Assembly: GCA_032622095.1 (NCBI GenBank)
Contig: CP136065.1
Coordinates: 22,372,134-22,436,133 of the forward strand
Direction: 5' to 3'
Length of the DNA stretch: 64,000 bases
Source of the DNA: Siphonodentalium dalli
Taxonomy: Eukaryota > Mollusca > Scaphopoda > Gadilida > Siphonodentaliidae
Below the pieces are notes generated by a model. It saw only the letters and a list, made by a program, of their open reading frames with translations, had not been told where the DNA came from and ran no database searches. The translations under genes were made by a program, and so were the position numbers. Below are positions 10,477 to 20,096 of this stretch, in pieces (position 1 is the first letter of the stretch; the number at the start of each line of letters is the position of its first letter).

Positions 10477-13279
10477 GGGGGGGCGTGTCCGTTATTTGCA
10501 TTTTAGGGGATTGTTTTTGCAGAGACCTGACTTGGCAGGTCACGCACTTTCCAACGTAACAGTTTAGTTCCTTGTACAGTCTGGGCCAAAAATATTTCGA
10601 CCTAATCGCATCATGCGTTTTGTCTACTCCCACGTGGCCGTTATCATCGTGGTATTGTTGGATTATGTTGGTTTGAAGATGTGCGGGCACCCAAAGGCGT
10701 GGGGTCGGTTCTGCGTCAGCACTCGAGAGGTAATAGAGTACCCCGTCAATCATCAAGTGTTTGTCATTCCGGGTGTCCTCGCCTTTGTCGAGGGCCTCCA
10801 GAACTGACGCAATTTCCGGGTCTTTCTTTTGTTCCTCAAGCATGTTGAAGCCTGGCTTGTTGAACAGTAGATTATTAGGTTGGTAAGCCTGACCAATTTG
10901 AGTTTTATTCGGCAGTTCCTTTGGGGTTACCTCGCAGCTTGCGAAGTGTTTGGGTTTAAATCGAGACGAATTCAAGGCGGCGATTTCCGCTTGGGTCTCG
11001 GCGACAGTAAGGTTATTGTCGTTGATATTTACCTCTACTTCTGCCTTCTCTTGTTCCGTATAAGCATTAGGTGGCGTTCGACTGAGCAGGTCTGCGCAGT
11101 GATTATCTGGGCCAGCTATGTACTCAATGTTACAGTTATATCCAGTTATGCCCAAAGCCCACTGTTGAATTTTCTTGTTCTGCATGGGGGATTCCAAGAT
11201 ATACTTCAATGGTTTATGATCTGTTTTTATCGTGAAAGTGGCGTTATGAAGGTAATGGTCCAACCTTTGTAATGCGAAGTGAATTGCATATGCCTCTTTC
11301 TCCACAGTTGGCCATCGGGTTTGAGTATCACTAAGTTTGTGTGAGAGATAATAAATTGGTTCTTCAACGCCATCTGAGCCCAACTGGGTCAGACAGGCAC
11401 CGATGCAAAGGTCGCTTGCATCAGTATACAATGTATAGGGCGTGGCCGTATTTGGGTAGGCCAGGAGAGGCACTGCCGTGAGATTTTCTTTTAGTTTGTC
11501 AAACGAAATTTGGCAAGCTTGGTCCCATTTGAATTTGGCATATTTTTTTGTAAGCTGTACCAAAGGTTCAGCGATTTGCGAAAATGAGGGGACAAATCTG
11601 CGGTAGTAGTTGCTCATGCCAATGAAGGGACGTACTTCTTTGACTGATGTTGGGGGCACAAGCGACCGGATGGCCTTGACCTTGTCGGGGTCAGGTCGGA
11701 CGCCGTCGGTTTCAATTATAAAACCCAAATAATGTGTTTCTTGCTTTAGGAATTGGCACTTTTTTAATTTTAATTTCAGTGTATGTTGGCGCAACTTGTC
11801 AAAGACTTTCTGGATATGTTCCAAGTGTAATTCTAGGGACTCGCTGTAGATGAGGACGTCGTCTAAGTGGGCAATGGCGTAATCACCCATCCCACATAAC
11901 ACCTGGGCTATCAGCTGGGAGAAAACCCCTCCAGCGTTCCGGAGCCCAAAAGGCATGGAGTTGAATTCAAAAAGACCTCGGTGGCAAGCGAATGCCGTCT
12001 TTTGCTTGTCCTCCTCTGCGACCTGGCACTGCCAATAGCCACTTTTAAGATCGATAGCGGTGAAAAATTTAGACTTTCCAAGAAGTGCCAAAATATCGTC
12101 GATCACCGGAAGTGGGTATGACATAGGCTTGGTTATGGAATTTAATTGTCTGAAGTCGACGCAAAATCGTTTCGTGCCGTCGCGCTTGTCAACCATGACA
12201 ATAGGCGCCGAATACGGGCTCGAACTCGGCCTGATAATGTCTGCTTCGAGCATATCATTTATGGCAGTGTCAACCAATGGTCGTTTATTCAAAGGGGTGC
12301 GATACGGGCGAAGTTTTATCGGAGGGTGGTTTCCCGTGTCAATATGCATCTTGACTGTGCTCGTCTGCGTCAGCTCAGTGTCCTTGTCGGCAAAAATGTC
12401 CGAGTTGGACTTCAACAATTTTATCAGTGTCTCTCGGTATTGCTCGGGGCATGAAACTTCGGTTAAATTTAATCTTTTCTCGACGGTAGCGCGTGCTGAC
12501 CTAGAGTTGTCTACCCTGTTACGGTCGGCGCGCCCGGTAGCATAGCCATTGTCACGGTAATTACGGGTTGTCGGGGACCGGGAGCTTTGCGACAAAGAGT
12601 TGATTTCATGATTGGTTTCGGGGTCACACACGATCGTTTTGCCGATCACACTGCCCCGCCGTAGGCGAAACGTTTTGTTAGTGTTATTGACGAGTAATAC
12701 CGGGACCTTGTTCCTCTTGCCCACCCCAGAAATGGAGCTGCCGATTTCCAGACCGGGTTCTGACGCTAGGTAGCCTTTCTCGATTTGGGCCACCTCTACT
12801 AATGTCGACTTGCGAAGAGAAGCTAAGTTTTTTGATTTTCCCATACATAAAGTTGATGTTTGAGGCTTTAAGCTAACCTTGCTGGTCAATCTCAGCAGGG
12901 AAGCTATGTGCGCGTCCGATTCCAATGGGACGTACACGTCACTGACCTTGAGGCATCCCAGATCATAATATAGTCTGACCCCCCGAGAGGTCAACCAATC
13001 CCTCCCCAAGATCATATTCCGGGTCATATCATTCGCCACATAAAATTTATGGGTTAATTTTAGTTTCGCCATTCGGAAGGTCAGTTCCACGCTACCAAGT
13101 ACGCCCAGTGACTTCCCATTCACGGAGCTAAGGTTGATGTGTTCCCTAGTTAGTTTCGGTCGGAACTGTAATGCGTCATAGACGCGTTTGTGAATCAATG
13201 ATACTTCCGCTCCACTATCCACTAATGAGCGATATTTATTTTTACCTATTCTGACTAAACACGAGCTGGGGTTCCCCAC
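10415..13279 (-). CDS. pol: Pol of gypsy element 2: protease, RT, RNase H, integrase N-terminus
   Basis: A 954-codon open frame whose reading frame extends upstream without a stop to the frameshift site at 13339. Residue numbers count from 13279. Aspartic protease: LVDSGAEVSLI, catalytic Asp near 21. RT: FCVDFRQLNSI near 365, FFTAIDLKSGYW, then IAHLDDVLIYS, the YxDD box with Leu before DD. RNase H: LYTDASDLCIGACL, EKEAYAIHFAL, TDHKPLKYIL. Integrase zinc domain: HDDNGHVGVDKTHDAI and CVTCQ. The frame then runs out of phase at a run of seven G on the plus strand (10477-10483), where one base too many shifts it off the integrase core. Gag-Pol would be made by -1 frameshifting. Confidence 0.93.
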   Translation of the reverse strand: MGNPSSCLVRIGKNKYRSLVDSGAEVSLIHKRVYDALQFRPKLTREHINLSSVNGKSLGVLGSVELTFRMAKLKLTHKFYVANDMTRNMILGRDWLTSRGVRLYYDLGCLKVSDVYVPLESDAHIASLLRLTSKVSLKPQTSTLCMGKSKNLASLRKSTLVEVAQIEKGYLASEPGLEIGSSISGVGKRNKVPVLLVNNTNKTFRLRRGSVIGKTIVCDPETNHEINSLSQSSRSPTTRNYRDNGYATGRADRNRVDNSRSARATVEKRLNLTEVSCPEQYRETLIKLLKSNSDIFADKDTELTQTSTVKMHIDTGNHPPIKLRPYRTPLNKRPLVDTAINDMLEADIIRPSSSPYSAPIVMVDKRDGTKRFCVDFRQLNSITKPMSYPLPVIDDILALLGKSKFFTAIDLKSGYWQCQVAEEDKQKTAFACHRGLFEFNSMPFGLRNAGGVFSQLIAQVLCGMGDYAIAHLDDVLIYSESLELHLEHIQKVFDKLRQHTLKLKLKKCQFLKQETHYLGFIIETDGVRPDPDKVKAIRSLVPPTSVKEVRPFIGMSNYYRRFVPSFSQIAEPLVQLTKKYAKFKWDQACQISFDKLKENLTAVPLLAYPNTATPYTLYTDASDLCIGACLTQLGSDGVEEPIYYLSHKLSDTQTRWPTVEKEAYAIHFALQRLDHYLHNATFTIKTDHKPLKYILESPMQNKKIQQWALGITGYNCNIEYIAGPDNHCADLLSRTPPNAYTEQEKAEVEVNINDNNLTVAETQAEIAALNSSRFKPKHFASCEVTPKELPNKTQIGQAYQPNNLLFNKPGFNMLEEQKKDPEIASVLEALDKGEDTRNDKHLMIDGVLYYLSSADAEPTPRLWVPAHLQTNIIQQYHDDNGHVGVDKTHDAIRSKYFWPRLYKELNCYVGKCVTCQVRSLQKQSPKMQITDTPPLPFCQNWVGPIRSLPHVAIG

Positions 13280-13296
13280 AATGTTGATACTAAATT

Positions 13297-13339
13297 TCCT
13301 CTCACATGTGGCCTCAATGAGAGGATTCCTTAGTTTTTT
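13297..13339 (-). promoter_or_regulatory. -1 ribosomal frameshift signal at the gag-pol junction
   Basis: On the minus strand the last gag codons are GCA AAA AAC TAA. This contains the heptamer A AAA AAC in the correct phase (13339-13333). Seven bases later an 8-bp stem can form: TCCTCTCA (13325-13318) with TGAGAGGA (13304-13297), around a 13-base loop. A -1 slip at the heptamer enters the pol frame, which runs without a stop into the protease. Heptamer, spacer and stem fit the known rules for programmed -1 frameshifting; function is inferred. Confidence 0.75.
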
Positions 13340-14433
13340 GCGTATGTGGGCGGGGTCATTAGTCGTGGTGGTTCGTTTAATGTCGGATATCTCCGGCTGT
13401 GACGCGGTGTATCATGGGATAGGTCATGTGATCGGTTCGGCTGATCTCGGCGGATTCCCCTAGGTGGCGTTACTGGCGTGTTCCATTGCTTTTGCTTCGA
13501 ATCTCCGGATTTAGAGGGGCAATTTCTAGCCAAGTGATTACCGTCGCAACCCCAGCAAGATACGTGCCTTCGGTTTTCGGTCTTAAAGGGGCAGTCGCGA
13601 GCGAAATGGTCACCTTGACACGTCCAACATTCGACTGTTCGTGGTTTAACCACCGCTTCGACATGCACCTGTCTCGGGCGTGATCGGTGTTCACGGGTCG
13701 TGTGGTCATTGCGTGCGCATATATCGCAGGTTGTTCTCGCGCGTTTGTTTCTGAAACTATCGATTTCCATTGCTTCCGGTTCGTTTTCGTTGTAATTTTC
13801 GCGGCCCGTTCGTAGGTTGAATACCCGTCGGATCCCCATTTCCCGCATGGCGATGTCGGCTGCCAATTTTAGTGTCTTCGGCGCATCCCTGATCAACTTC
13901 ATTTTCAAACTGTCACTTCTTAAAGCATCAATATAAAACCCTACGAGTTGGCCTTCAACCGCGTTGATCCCACCGGGTTGCTCTCGGTATGCCACCGTCG
14001 CGATCTCCAAAATTCGTTCGGCAAGCACATGTAAATTTTCGTTTTGTTTTTGCTTGATTTTTCTTAGCATCGAAAAGGCGAATTGAATGTCATTTATCTC
14101 GGCAAATCGACTAGATAATTCAGTTTTTGTGTCTTGCCACGTGGCGTTAGGATTCGTGGCCAAATATCTTTGTAAAAAATCTGATACGGGGCCCGTCGCG
14201 CTCTGGAATGCCATATAGGGCTTCTTTGCTTCGTTAGCGCCGGTTAGGATCGCGCATTTTTCTATCGACTTGACCCACCCGTGGTATTTCGTGGGGTCCC
14301 CGTCAAATGACGTCACTACCTGTGTCACCGTAGTCATGGCCATTGCAGCAATTTGAGAATTGATAGATTCTGTTAATGGGGCGAGAACACCAGCTGATTG
14401 TTGTTGTTGGGTAGCCATTATGATAATAAACAA
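13330..14433 (-). CDS. gag: Gag polyprotein of gypsy element 2
   Basis: An open frame of 367 codons; the likely start is the ATG at 14418 (MATQQQQ), five codons inside the frame. Gag forms the particle and binds element RNA. The N-terminal two thirds are helical capsid-like sequence (SFDGDPTKYHGWVKSIEKC near residues 43-61, typical of gypsy capsid). The C-terminus has two knuckles, CWTCQGDHFARDC and CWGCDGNHLARNC, preceded by a third degenerate Cys cluster (CDICARNDH). Knuckle spacing is CX2CX3HX4C, one residue shorter than the usual CX2CX4HX4C. The frame ends at TAA 13330-13332, right behind an A-AAA-AAC slippery site. No internal breaks were seen. Confidence 0.9.
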   Translation of the reverse strand: MFIIIMATQQQQSAGVLAPLTESINSQIAAMAMTTVTQVVTSFDGDPTKYHGWVKSIEKCAILTGANEAKKPYMAFQSATGPVSDFLQRYLATNPNATWQDTKTELSSRFAEINDIQFAFSMLRKIKQKQNENLHVLAERILEIATVAYREQPGGINAVEGQLVGFYIDALRSDSLKMKLIRDAPKTLKLAADIAMREMGIRRVFNLRTGRENYNENEPEAMEIDSFRNKRARTTCDICARNDHTTREHRSRPRQVHVEAVVKPRTVECWTCQGDHFARDCPFKTENRRHVSCWGCDGNHLARNCPSKSGDSKQKQWNTPVTPPRGIRRDQPNRSHDLSHDTPRHSRRYPTLNEPPRLMTPPTYAKN

Positions 14434-14525
14434 TTAGACTCACGTTTTGCGAATTTTCCCACACTGTTTCTGCTCACACTGTTCCTCTTCTGGTTTCACG
14501 TTGTGTCTGAGATTAGCGTTCAGAT

Positions 14526-14543
14526 CCTGGCTCGAAGGCACCA
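14526..14543 (-). other. probable primer-binding site of gypsy element 2
   Basis: Eleven bases inside the 5' LTR the minus strand reads TGGTGCCTTCGAGCCAGG. It starts TGG, as a site complementary to a tRNA 3' CCA end must. Apart from one extra base it resembles the complement of a metazoan tRNA-Tyr 3' end. The tRNA assignment is from memory and tentative. Confidence 0.5.
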
Positions 14544-14554
14544 GTTAAGAGATA

Positions 14555-15319
14555 TGTGCCAATACGGGTACATATAACTCTTAAGGCTATCAGAACGGTT
14601 TGATTATTTATATACAACAAAGTCAATAATGTTCAATCATCGGCATCTGGGTTTCTCTTCCTGTCGTCTGCTTGGGTTGGGATCTTCTTCCGTCTTCATA
14701 GGTTGGGTGTATCTGCTTGTCTTCTACTCGGTTGAGTTCCGGTTGAGTTTATCTTCCTGTCGTCTCATCTTCTTCTTCCGCCGGCTCATCCGTGAGATGT
14801 TGTTAGGATCACAAGATCATAGTGTTTATCTTGTCTCTTCATCCATCCTTTTAGCTGCTTTTCTGGCGTCCGAGGATTCGTTGTTACTATCGGGTAGCTG
14901 GTTAGAACTGCTTAGAACTGGCCCTGGGTGTTGGCTCCCTTCTTACTAAATACCAGAGCGGCCGCTAATGAAGGCCATGTGCATCTTCATGGCGCATCGG
15001 TTCCAGACGTACTTAGGGTAATTGAATTATCGTCATCTCCCCATGGGTCCTATAAACTCTTCTGGTTTCAATGACCGCTGTGGGTGAAGTATCTCGTCTC
15101 GCTAATCCCGTAAACGTTCTGTTTACTTCACATCTGTCTTACTATGTATGTATCGGCCTGGAATCACCAGATCATTCGTTTTGATGTCCGGTATTTCGCA
15201 ATGTTGATGTGGTCAGCAGGGCCGCTATTATGTGTGGTAAATTAGCGGCTCCCGCGACTAAGAGATTTCCTGTATTCTTCCCGGGTTGAAAGTTATGTCC
15301 CTGGGGTTGTCTTGTCACA
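14555..15319 (-). repeat. 5' LTR of gypsy element 2
   Basis: The partner of 6857-7621, of identical length. On the minus strand it starts TGTGACAAG at 15319. It should contain the element promoter and poly(A) signal, but I could not pin down a TATA box with confidence. Confidence 0.95.
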
Positions 15320-15799
15320 TTTATGAGAAAATAGGGCTGAGCCTCAAAATAATTGCAACACAAAAGATTTTGTTTTATTTTGGTTGGGAGCATCATAGAG
15401 TATACTCAGCTAAAAATCAACAAAAATCTGAACATGCGAAATGGCCTTTTTGAGGCAAAAAGTGGCGAAAATTATGAAAAATTGGTGAAAAATGGAGATT
15501 AACATTTTTTGTTAATAACTCTTGATTTAAACATACAATTGTTATATTTTCACAATGATAAACTGTGGTACAGTTGTATCCAAGATTTTGTATCATTTTA
15601 TTATATAAATATTGATTAAATTTTCGAAATTTGGGTCAAAAAGTTGAAAAATTTGCCAAAATTCAGTGAAAACTGGAAGTCTACAATAACTCTTGATGCA
15701 GTTGTAAAATTGTCATAACTGGGCTTGGAACTATTGTTATATAGTTATATCCACAATTGTGGGGTTTTTTCATGTTGTTACTACAAGCAAATAATCAAA
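15320..15799 (-). pseudogene. second partial copy of the same gene fragment (exon edge plus intron)
   Basis: The bases just after the gypsy element (GCATTTATGAGAA, then AATTGCAACACAAA) repeat the exon edge seen at 16280-16330, in the same orientation. Translated on the minus strand they give a broken version of the CLAIRLRFGTYSHKCT segment. The rest is AT-rich, intron-like and has no long frame. Confidence 0.5.
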
Positions 15800-16357
15800 C
15801 TATTTCAACACCTTGGCATCCCCACAAGACATAGAACACATAATTCCATGTTTTCGGCATGTGCACCTATTACTTTTGCAGTCCGTTTTACATTTACAAC
15901 GAATGATGTTCAGTAGTTCTTTTGGAGCTGGTGGTTCCTCACATTTGATAGGATTAAGCCGCCCATCCTTAACCTGCCATCCCCAATCAGTTGGTTCCAA
16001 ATTAAGCCCATTCCAACACTGCACCTGGTGATAGTGTATGTAAATGAAATCCTTTTCTACCTAAAGTCTGACACCGCAGGTTACATCACCTCTGGTCGGC
16101 GCTTTGGCAACAGTGATAAGCCTCTGAAACAAGAGTTGTGGGTCGATGTGTACAACGTCGTTGTCGATCTTGAGAGACGGAGCACTCATTAGTATTGCTT
16201 GGGATGTTCGCTTGAATACATAACTCATAACATCTTTCCCTCCCATGTTCATAAGGATCTTCATGCCTATTAGTTCAGTGCATTTATGAGAATAAGTGCC
16301 AAACCTCAATCTAATTGCAAGACAATGTTTCTTAGCAGGAATAAGTCTATTAACCAA
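15800..16357 (-). pseudogene. C-terminal fragment of an invertebrate Cys-rich protein family
   Basis: Two frames on the minus strand, 16357-16061 then 16024-15800. The first has VHIDPQLLFQRLI. The second has WNGLNLEPTDWGW, then PPAPKELLNIIRCKCKTDC and RCTCRKHGIMCSMSCG. The order 'IDPxLLFQRL, DWGW, PPAPxxLLxxIxCxCKxxC, CxCRKxGxxC' is the C-terminus of a repeated, poorly characterised protein family of cnidarians, arthropods and molluscs, known to me from memory. Its function is unknown and it may be transposon-associated. A stop or frame break separates the two pieces and the last cysteines are missing. Upstream, a splice-acceptor-like TTTTTAG lies near 16370. Confidence 0.55.
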
Positions 16358-17285
16358 TTATAAACAACATACTAAAAATCTAAAAGGATCAAGAAAGACG
16401 AAATTGATAAATTTTGTGAAATAAATTTAGTAAAATTTGGTAAAATACCCATTTTATAGCTTTTCAAGGATGTTTATAAAAAATTTCATTTCACATGTCC
16501 TTCCATTTATATATCCATTTTGTTGAGTACACAATCCTGATTACAGAATAGAAAACATTTTCCAGATATGTTGAGAATTTTTCGAGTTATGTGCCTCCAA
16601 AATTGGGAGTTTGTCTAATTTCGGAGCCTCAATTTCTGAAGAATTAGCTAAAATCCATATTTTAGGGTCTAGTATTTTAAAAACTAGAGAACAATGAAGG
16701 GATATCTTACTGTTGTATTAGTTGCCTCACTATATTGTGCACAAAAAATGATTTCGTTATGCATCTATGATCGAGAAGACAAAAATATTCTTAAACAAAA
16801 TGTGTGTTCCATTGTATGGACTTAGCCAAATTTGCCTTGTGACACAGAACTGGTGTGATGAAATACCATATTTGAGGTCATACAACTCAATAAATTGATA
16901 TCCATATGCCCTGTATTTCTCATAACCTCTTACGTATACTAGGTTAAATACGCTGTGCTGGAATTGCTAAACACATATGTGCCATAATCAACTTATGGCC
17001 CTGTGAATCCTTTCTATTGACTCTTTTCCAAAAATGCCATTTTGGACTGTTTTGTGGTGTTTTTGTTCATTTTAAAGTTTTTTTTGTGCACAAATAGTAA
17101 ACAACAACGAATACAATTAGTGTTTAATGTGTAAAATCATTTGAACGTTCCTCCTAAAACACTTAGTGTTGGAAAAAATATGATTACATTGGTTATGCCA
17201 ATCAACAGTCACTGGATTTCACATATTTTTCAAGAAACTGACTCCAATTTTGAATGTTGATAATGGGGTAGGTGAAATCACAAAG
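16276..17285 (+). repeat. long inverted repeat, left arm
   Basis: This arm is repeated in reverse orientation at 17610-18401, continued at 22261-22436. For example GGAGGCACATAACTC at 18277-18291 mirrors GAGTTATGTGCCTCC at 16584-16598. The arms look roughly 80% alike. The arm starts in the Cys-rich gene fragment and runs into its intron. A spacer of about 320 bp (17286-17609) has no homology. Confidence 0.8.
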
Positions 17286-17609
17286 GCTATGATCTTGTCA
17301 CCATATTCTAGTCATTGGAGACAAAGGGTTGTTTTATTCCAGTTTGTGCAGAATATTCTTGCATGGTAAACAGTTTAGTACTTTAATAATTATTAGATGT
17401 TGATTTAGAGCTTTTATCAGCATGTTATATAGAACCAGCCCGAAATAATGATTTGCCATTGAGTTACAACAAAAAGGATCGTAGCTCTAAATATGAACAT
17501 CAAAACAGGAAGCAGTTTACTCTGTATGAAAGAATAAGGTTTGTAGGAGCTGGTGATGTTAAAGTTTTATGCATCAAGGTCAATATTTTCTAGATTTTGT
17601 CAATATGGT

Positions 17610-18401
17610 TTCCCCTACCCCATTTTTCAGATATTCAAATTTGGCATCAGTTTCCAGAAAAATTAGTGAAATTCAGTGACATTCATTGACATATCCAACT
17701 TAAGGCATTTATTTCAACACTAAAGTGTTTCAGGAGGAAAGTTCAAATGATTTTGCACATTAAACATACATTGTTTTTACAATTTATAAACAAAAACCTT
17801 TAAAAATCGAAAATAAATGTCCCAAAATGGCATTTTTAGATGAGTCAATTCTAAAGATTCATCGGGCCATAATTTGATTTTTTCTACGCCATGATTTGGG
17901 AAATTCCTTTACAATGTGTTTAACTATGTATACTTAAGTGATTATGAGAAAGACAGGGAATATGGATATATAATTATTGATTTGTATGACATCAAATATG
18001 CTATTTCATCACGCCGGTTCTGGACCACAGGCAAATTTGGCTGTCCATACAATGGTGGAACACACATTTTGTTTAAGAATATTTTTGTCCTCTCAATCAT
18101 AGATGCATAAAGAAATCATATTTTGTGCACAACCTAGAGAGGAAATGACTATAACAACAAGGAATCCCTTCATTTTCTTTATTTTTTAAAATACAAGACC
18201 ATAACAAATGGATTTTAACTAATTTTGAGAAATTGAGCCTCCGAAATTAGACAAACTCCAAATTTTGGAGGCACATAACTCAAAAAATACTGAACGTATC
18301 TAGGAAAGGTTTACTGTTCTGTAATCAGGGTTGTGCACTCTACAAAATGGATATATAAATGGAAGGACATGTGAAAGGAAGTTTTTTATAAACATCCTTA
18401 A
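17610..18401 (-). repeat. long inverted repeat, right arm (first part)
   Basis: The reverse complement of the left arm from its inner end outward. Homology stops exactly at AACATCCTTAA (18391-18401) and resumes at 22261 with TTAAAAAGCTATAAAATG. The left arm reads through this point uninterrupted. Confidence 0.8.
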
Positions 18402-18419
18402 AGTCATTAGCTTCACTCC

Positions 18420-19345
18420 CGGTGGGTATATATTTCATGTCAGACAGAACTGTATCCGATATACCATAAGAAAGGTCATAAAAAACTAGAAATAAAACCC
18501 CAAGGTTGCATATTATTGATGCGGTATTCGCCCCGTATTAAATTGTTGAAAACTGCGGTCAGAGTAAGAAATCTTCTCAGATACAACCACATTTTCGGCG
18601 CGAATCATCGCCCGAAAAACGACGATCGGCTGGCACGCACGGTTGACAGAACAGCCAAAACAATAGCCGGCATGTCGATAACCGAAAGTAGATTCAACAA
18701 AACACAAACTAGATAATGTCTTGATTTTTGCATCGATATCTCATGTTTTCTAATTGAAATATCGAGAATTAATTGGCAACTAACAAAGTGTACACACTGT
18801 GTATATGTTATATATGGATTGTTTGCAAATTTATGCGTGAATGGGTATTCACAGCATGCAAAATACGATTGGCACACCACCGAACTGATCCAGGTGGTCA
18901 TGCTTCTCATCGATTGAAAATAAACAAATCGGGGAATTCCTGCGTTTCTTATCAAACGTCAACATATTTGGTCGAATTTAAGATGAAGTTATCTGCAATG
19001 GCATTATTGACTTCTGTAAATGGAAATTATTAGCAATATTTGAAATGCAGAAAGTGAACCACCGATCGATCTATAAATTATTATAATAGCCCAATCGGGC
19101 TGAACTAGATCGATTGGTCTTCCTGGCATAGTGGTCGCTGCTGTAAGAGAGGGAACTCTAAATTTCTTAAATATTAAAATTTTGTTTGTTTTCAGATTTG
19201 TACAAGTTTATAATGAATATTACCAGTAAAAAATTATACCGTTGTCTTTCATTAGTTTCAAAATAAATGAGAATTCTTTTTAATTGGTAGAAACAGCTGG
19301 TCGAAAGAACAATTTAGAGTACTCCCCTTATCCCAGATTCACTTT
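18420..19345. other. insert interior, no gene seen
   Basis: Frames under 120 codons overlap on both strands, without domains. A phrase near 19128 (TGGCATAGTGG) looks like a tRNA A box but has no B box after it. Confidence 0.5.
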
Positions 19346-19464
19346 ATAGTAGCTAATTACACTTAAGCGTAAATTATTTACCCTTAAGCATAATCAACTT
19401 ACGATAAGCGTAATACATTTGAATTACGCTTAAGTGTAATTGGGTTCATCAGCTATCTCACCTC

Positions 19465-19780
19465 TATGGGAGGAAGCCAAATTAACATTTAATAAATAAT
19501 TGAGCTAAAGCCCCCCCCCAATCAAGGAATCTCTAATTACACTTAAGTGCAATAAGAATATTTCTTATCGCGCTTAAGCGCAATAAGAATATTCCTTATT
19601 GCGCTTAGAGATTCCTTATTGCGCTTAAGTGCAATATGATATTCCTTTTTGTGCTTAAGTGCAATAAGATATTCCTTATTTTGCTAAGCGCAATTAGATA
19701 CTTCCTTATTGAACTTAATCGCAATTATCTCTTCCCTTATTATATCACTTAAGCTCAATTATATCGCTTGGCTCCCCATA
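19465..19780. mobile_element. palindrome-array foldback element Pal-1
   Basis: 316 bp with ends TATGGGAGGAAGCC and, reversed, TATGGGGAGCCAAG. Flanks CACCTC (19459-19464) and TACCTC (19781-19786) look like a 6-bp target duplication with one mutation. The interior is an array of CTTAAG-centred palindromes. No coding capacity. Confidence 0.65.
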
Positions 19781-20096
19781 TACCTCATGTATATTGGTAT
19801 AACCTGATGTAGGTTACTGGCATTAGTAATGCGGTTGCATCTATTTCAGCGTGAGGGGAGTTCAATGAGAGTGTATATGAATTAAGTTTAAGCGTACTTC
19901 ATTTACGCTTAAGCGCGGAACTCATTTACACTTAACAATAATTAAAATGAATAATGCTTAAGCAAATACCTATTTGAACTCCAACTGATTTCCTCTGTCT
20001 GAATAATTGAGTCCATCTCATAGTATATGGGGGAGTCTAAACCGATGTTTGATTGATGTCTTATTGCCAGAGTAAATTTGAGTTTAGAGGGAATCG

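Larger units (their letters stand above)
6857..15319 (-). mobile_element. young, nearly intact Ty3/gypsy retrotransposon 2
   Basis: An 8.46-kb element on the minus strand. Two 765-bp LTRs begin TGTGACAAG and end TTGGCACA in element orientation and differ by only a handful of bases. TTTA flanks the element on both sides (6853-6856, 15320-15323), a 4-bp target duplication. Inside, in order on the minus strand: a PBS-like site, gag, a -1 frameshift signal, pol (protease, RT, RNase H, integrase), a 1.5-kb region with a small membrane-type frame, and a purine-rich tract before the 3' LTR. Near-identical LTRs imply a recent insertion. Two homopolymer frameshifts and one TGA break the integrase part. 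Confidence 0.93.

Noticed and set aside
12060-12545. 161-codon plus-strand frame
   Set aside because: Antisense of the pol frame, which carries clear RT motifs.
19128-19145. tRNA A-box-like TGGCATAGTGG
   Set aside because: No B box or tRNA fold follows; chance match or very decayed SINE.
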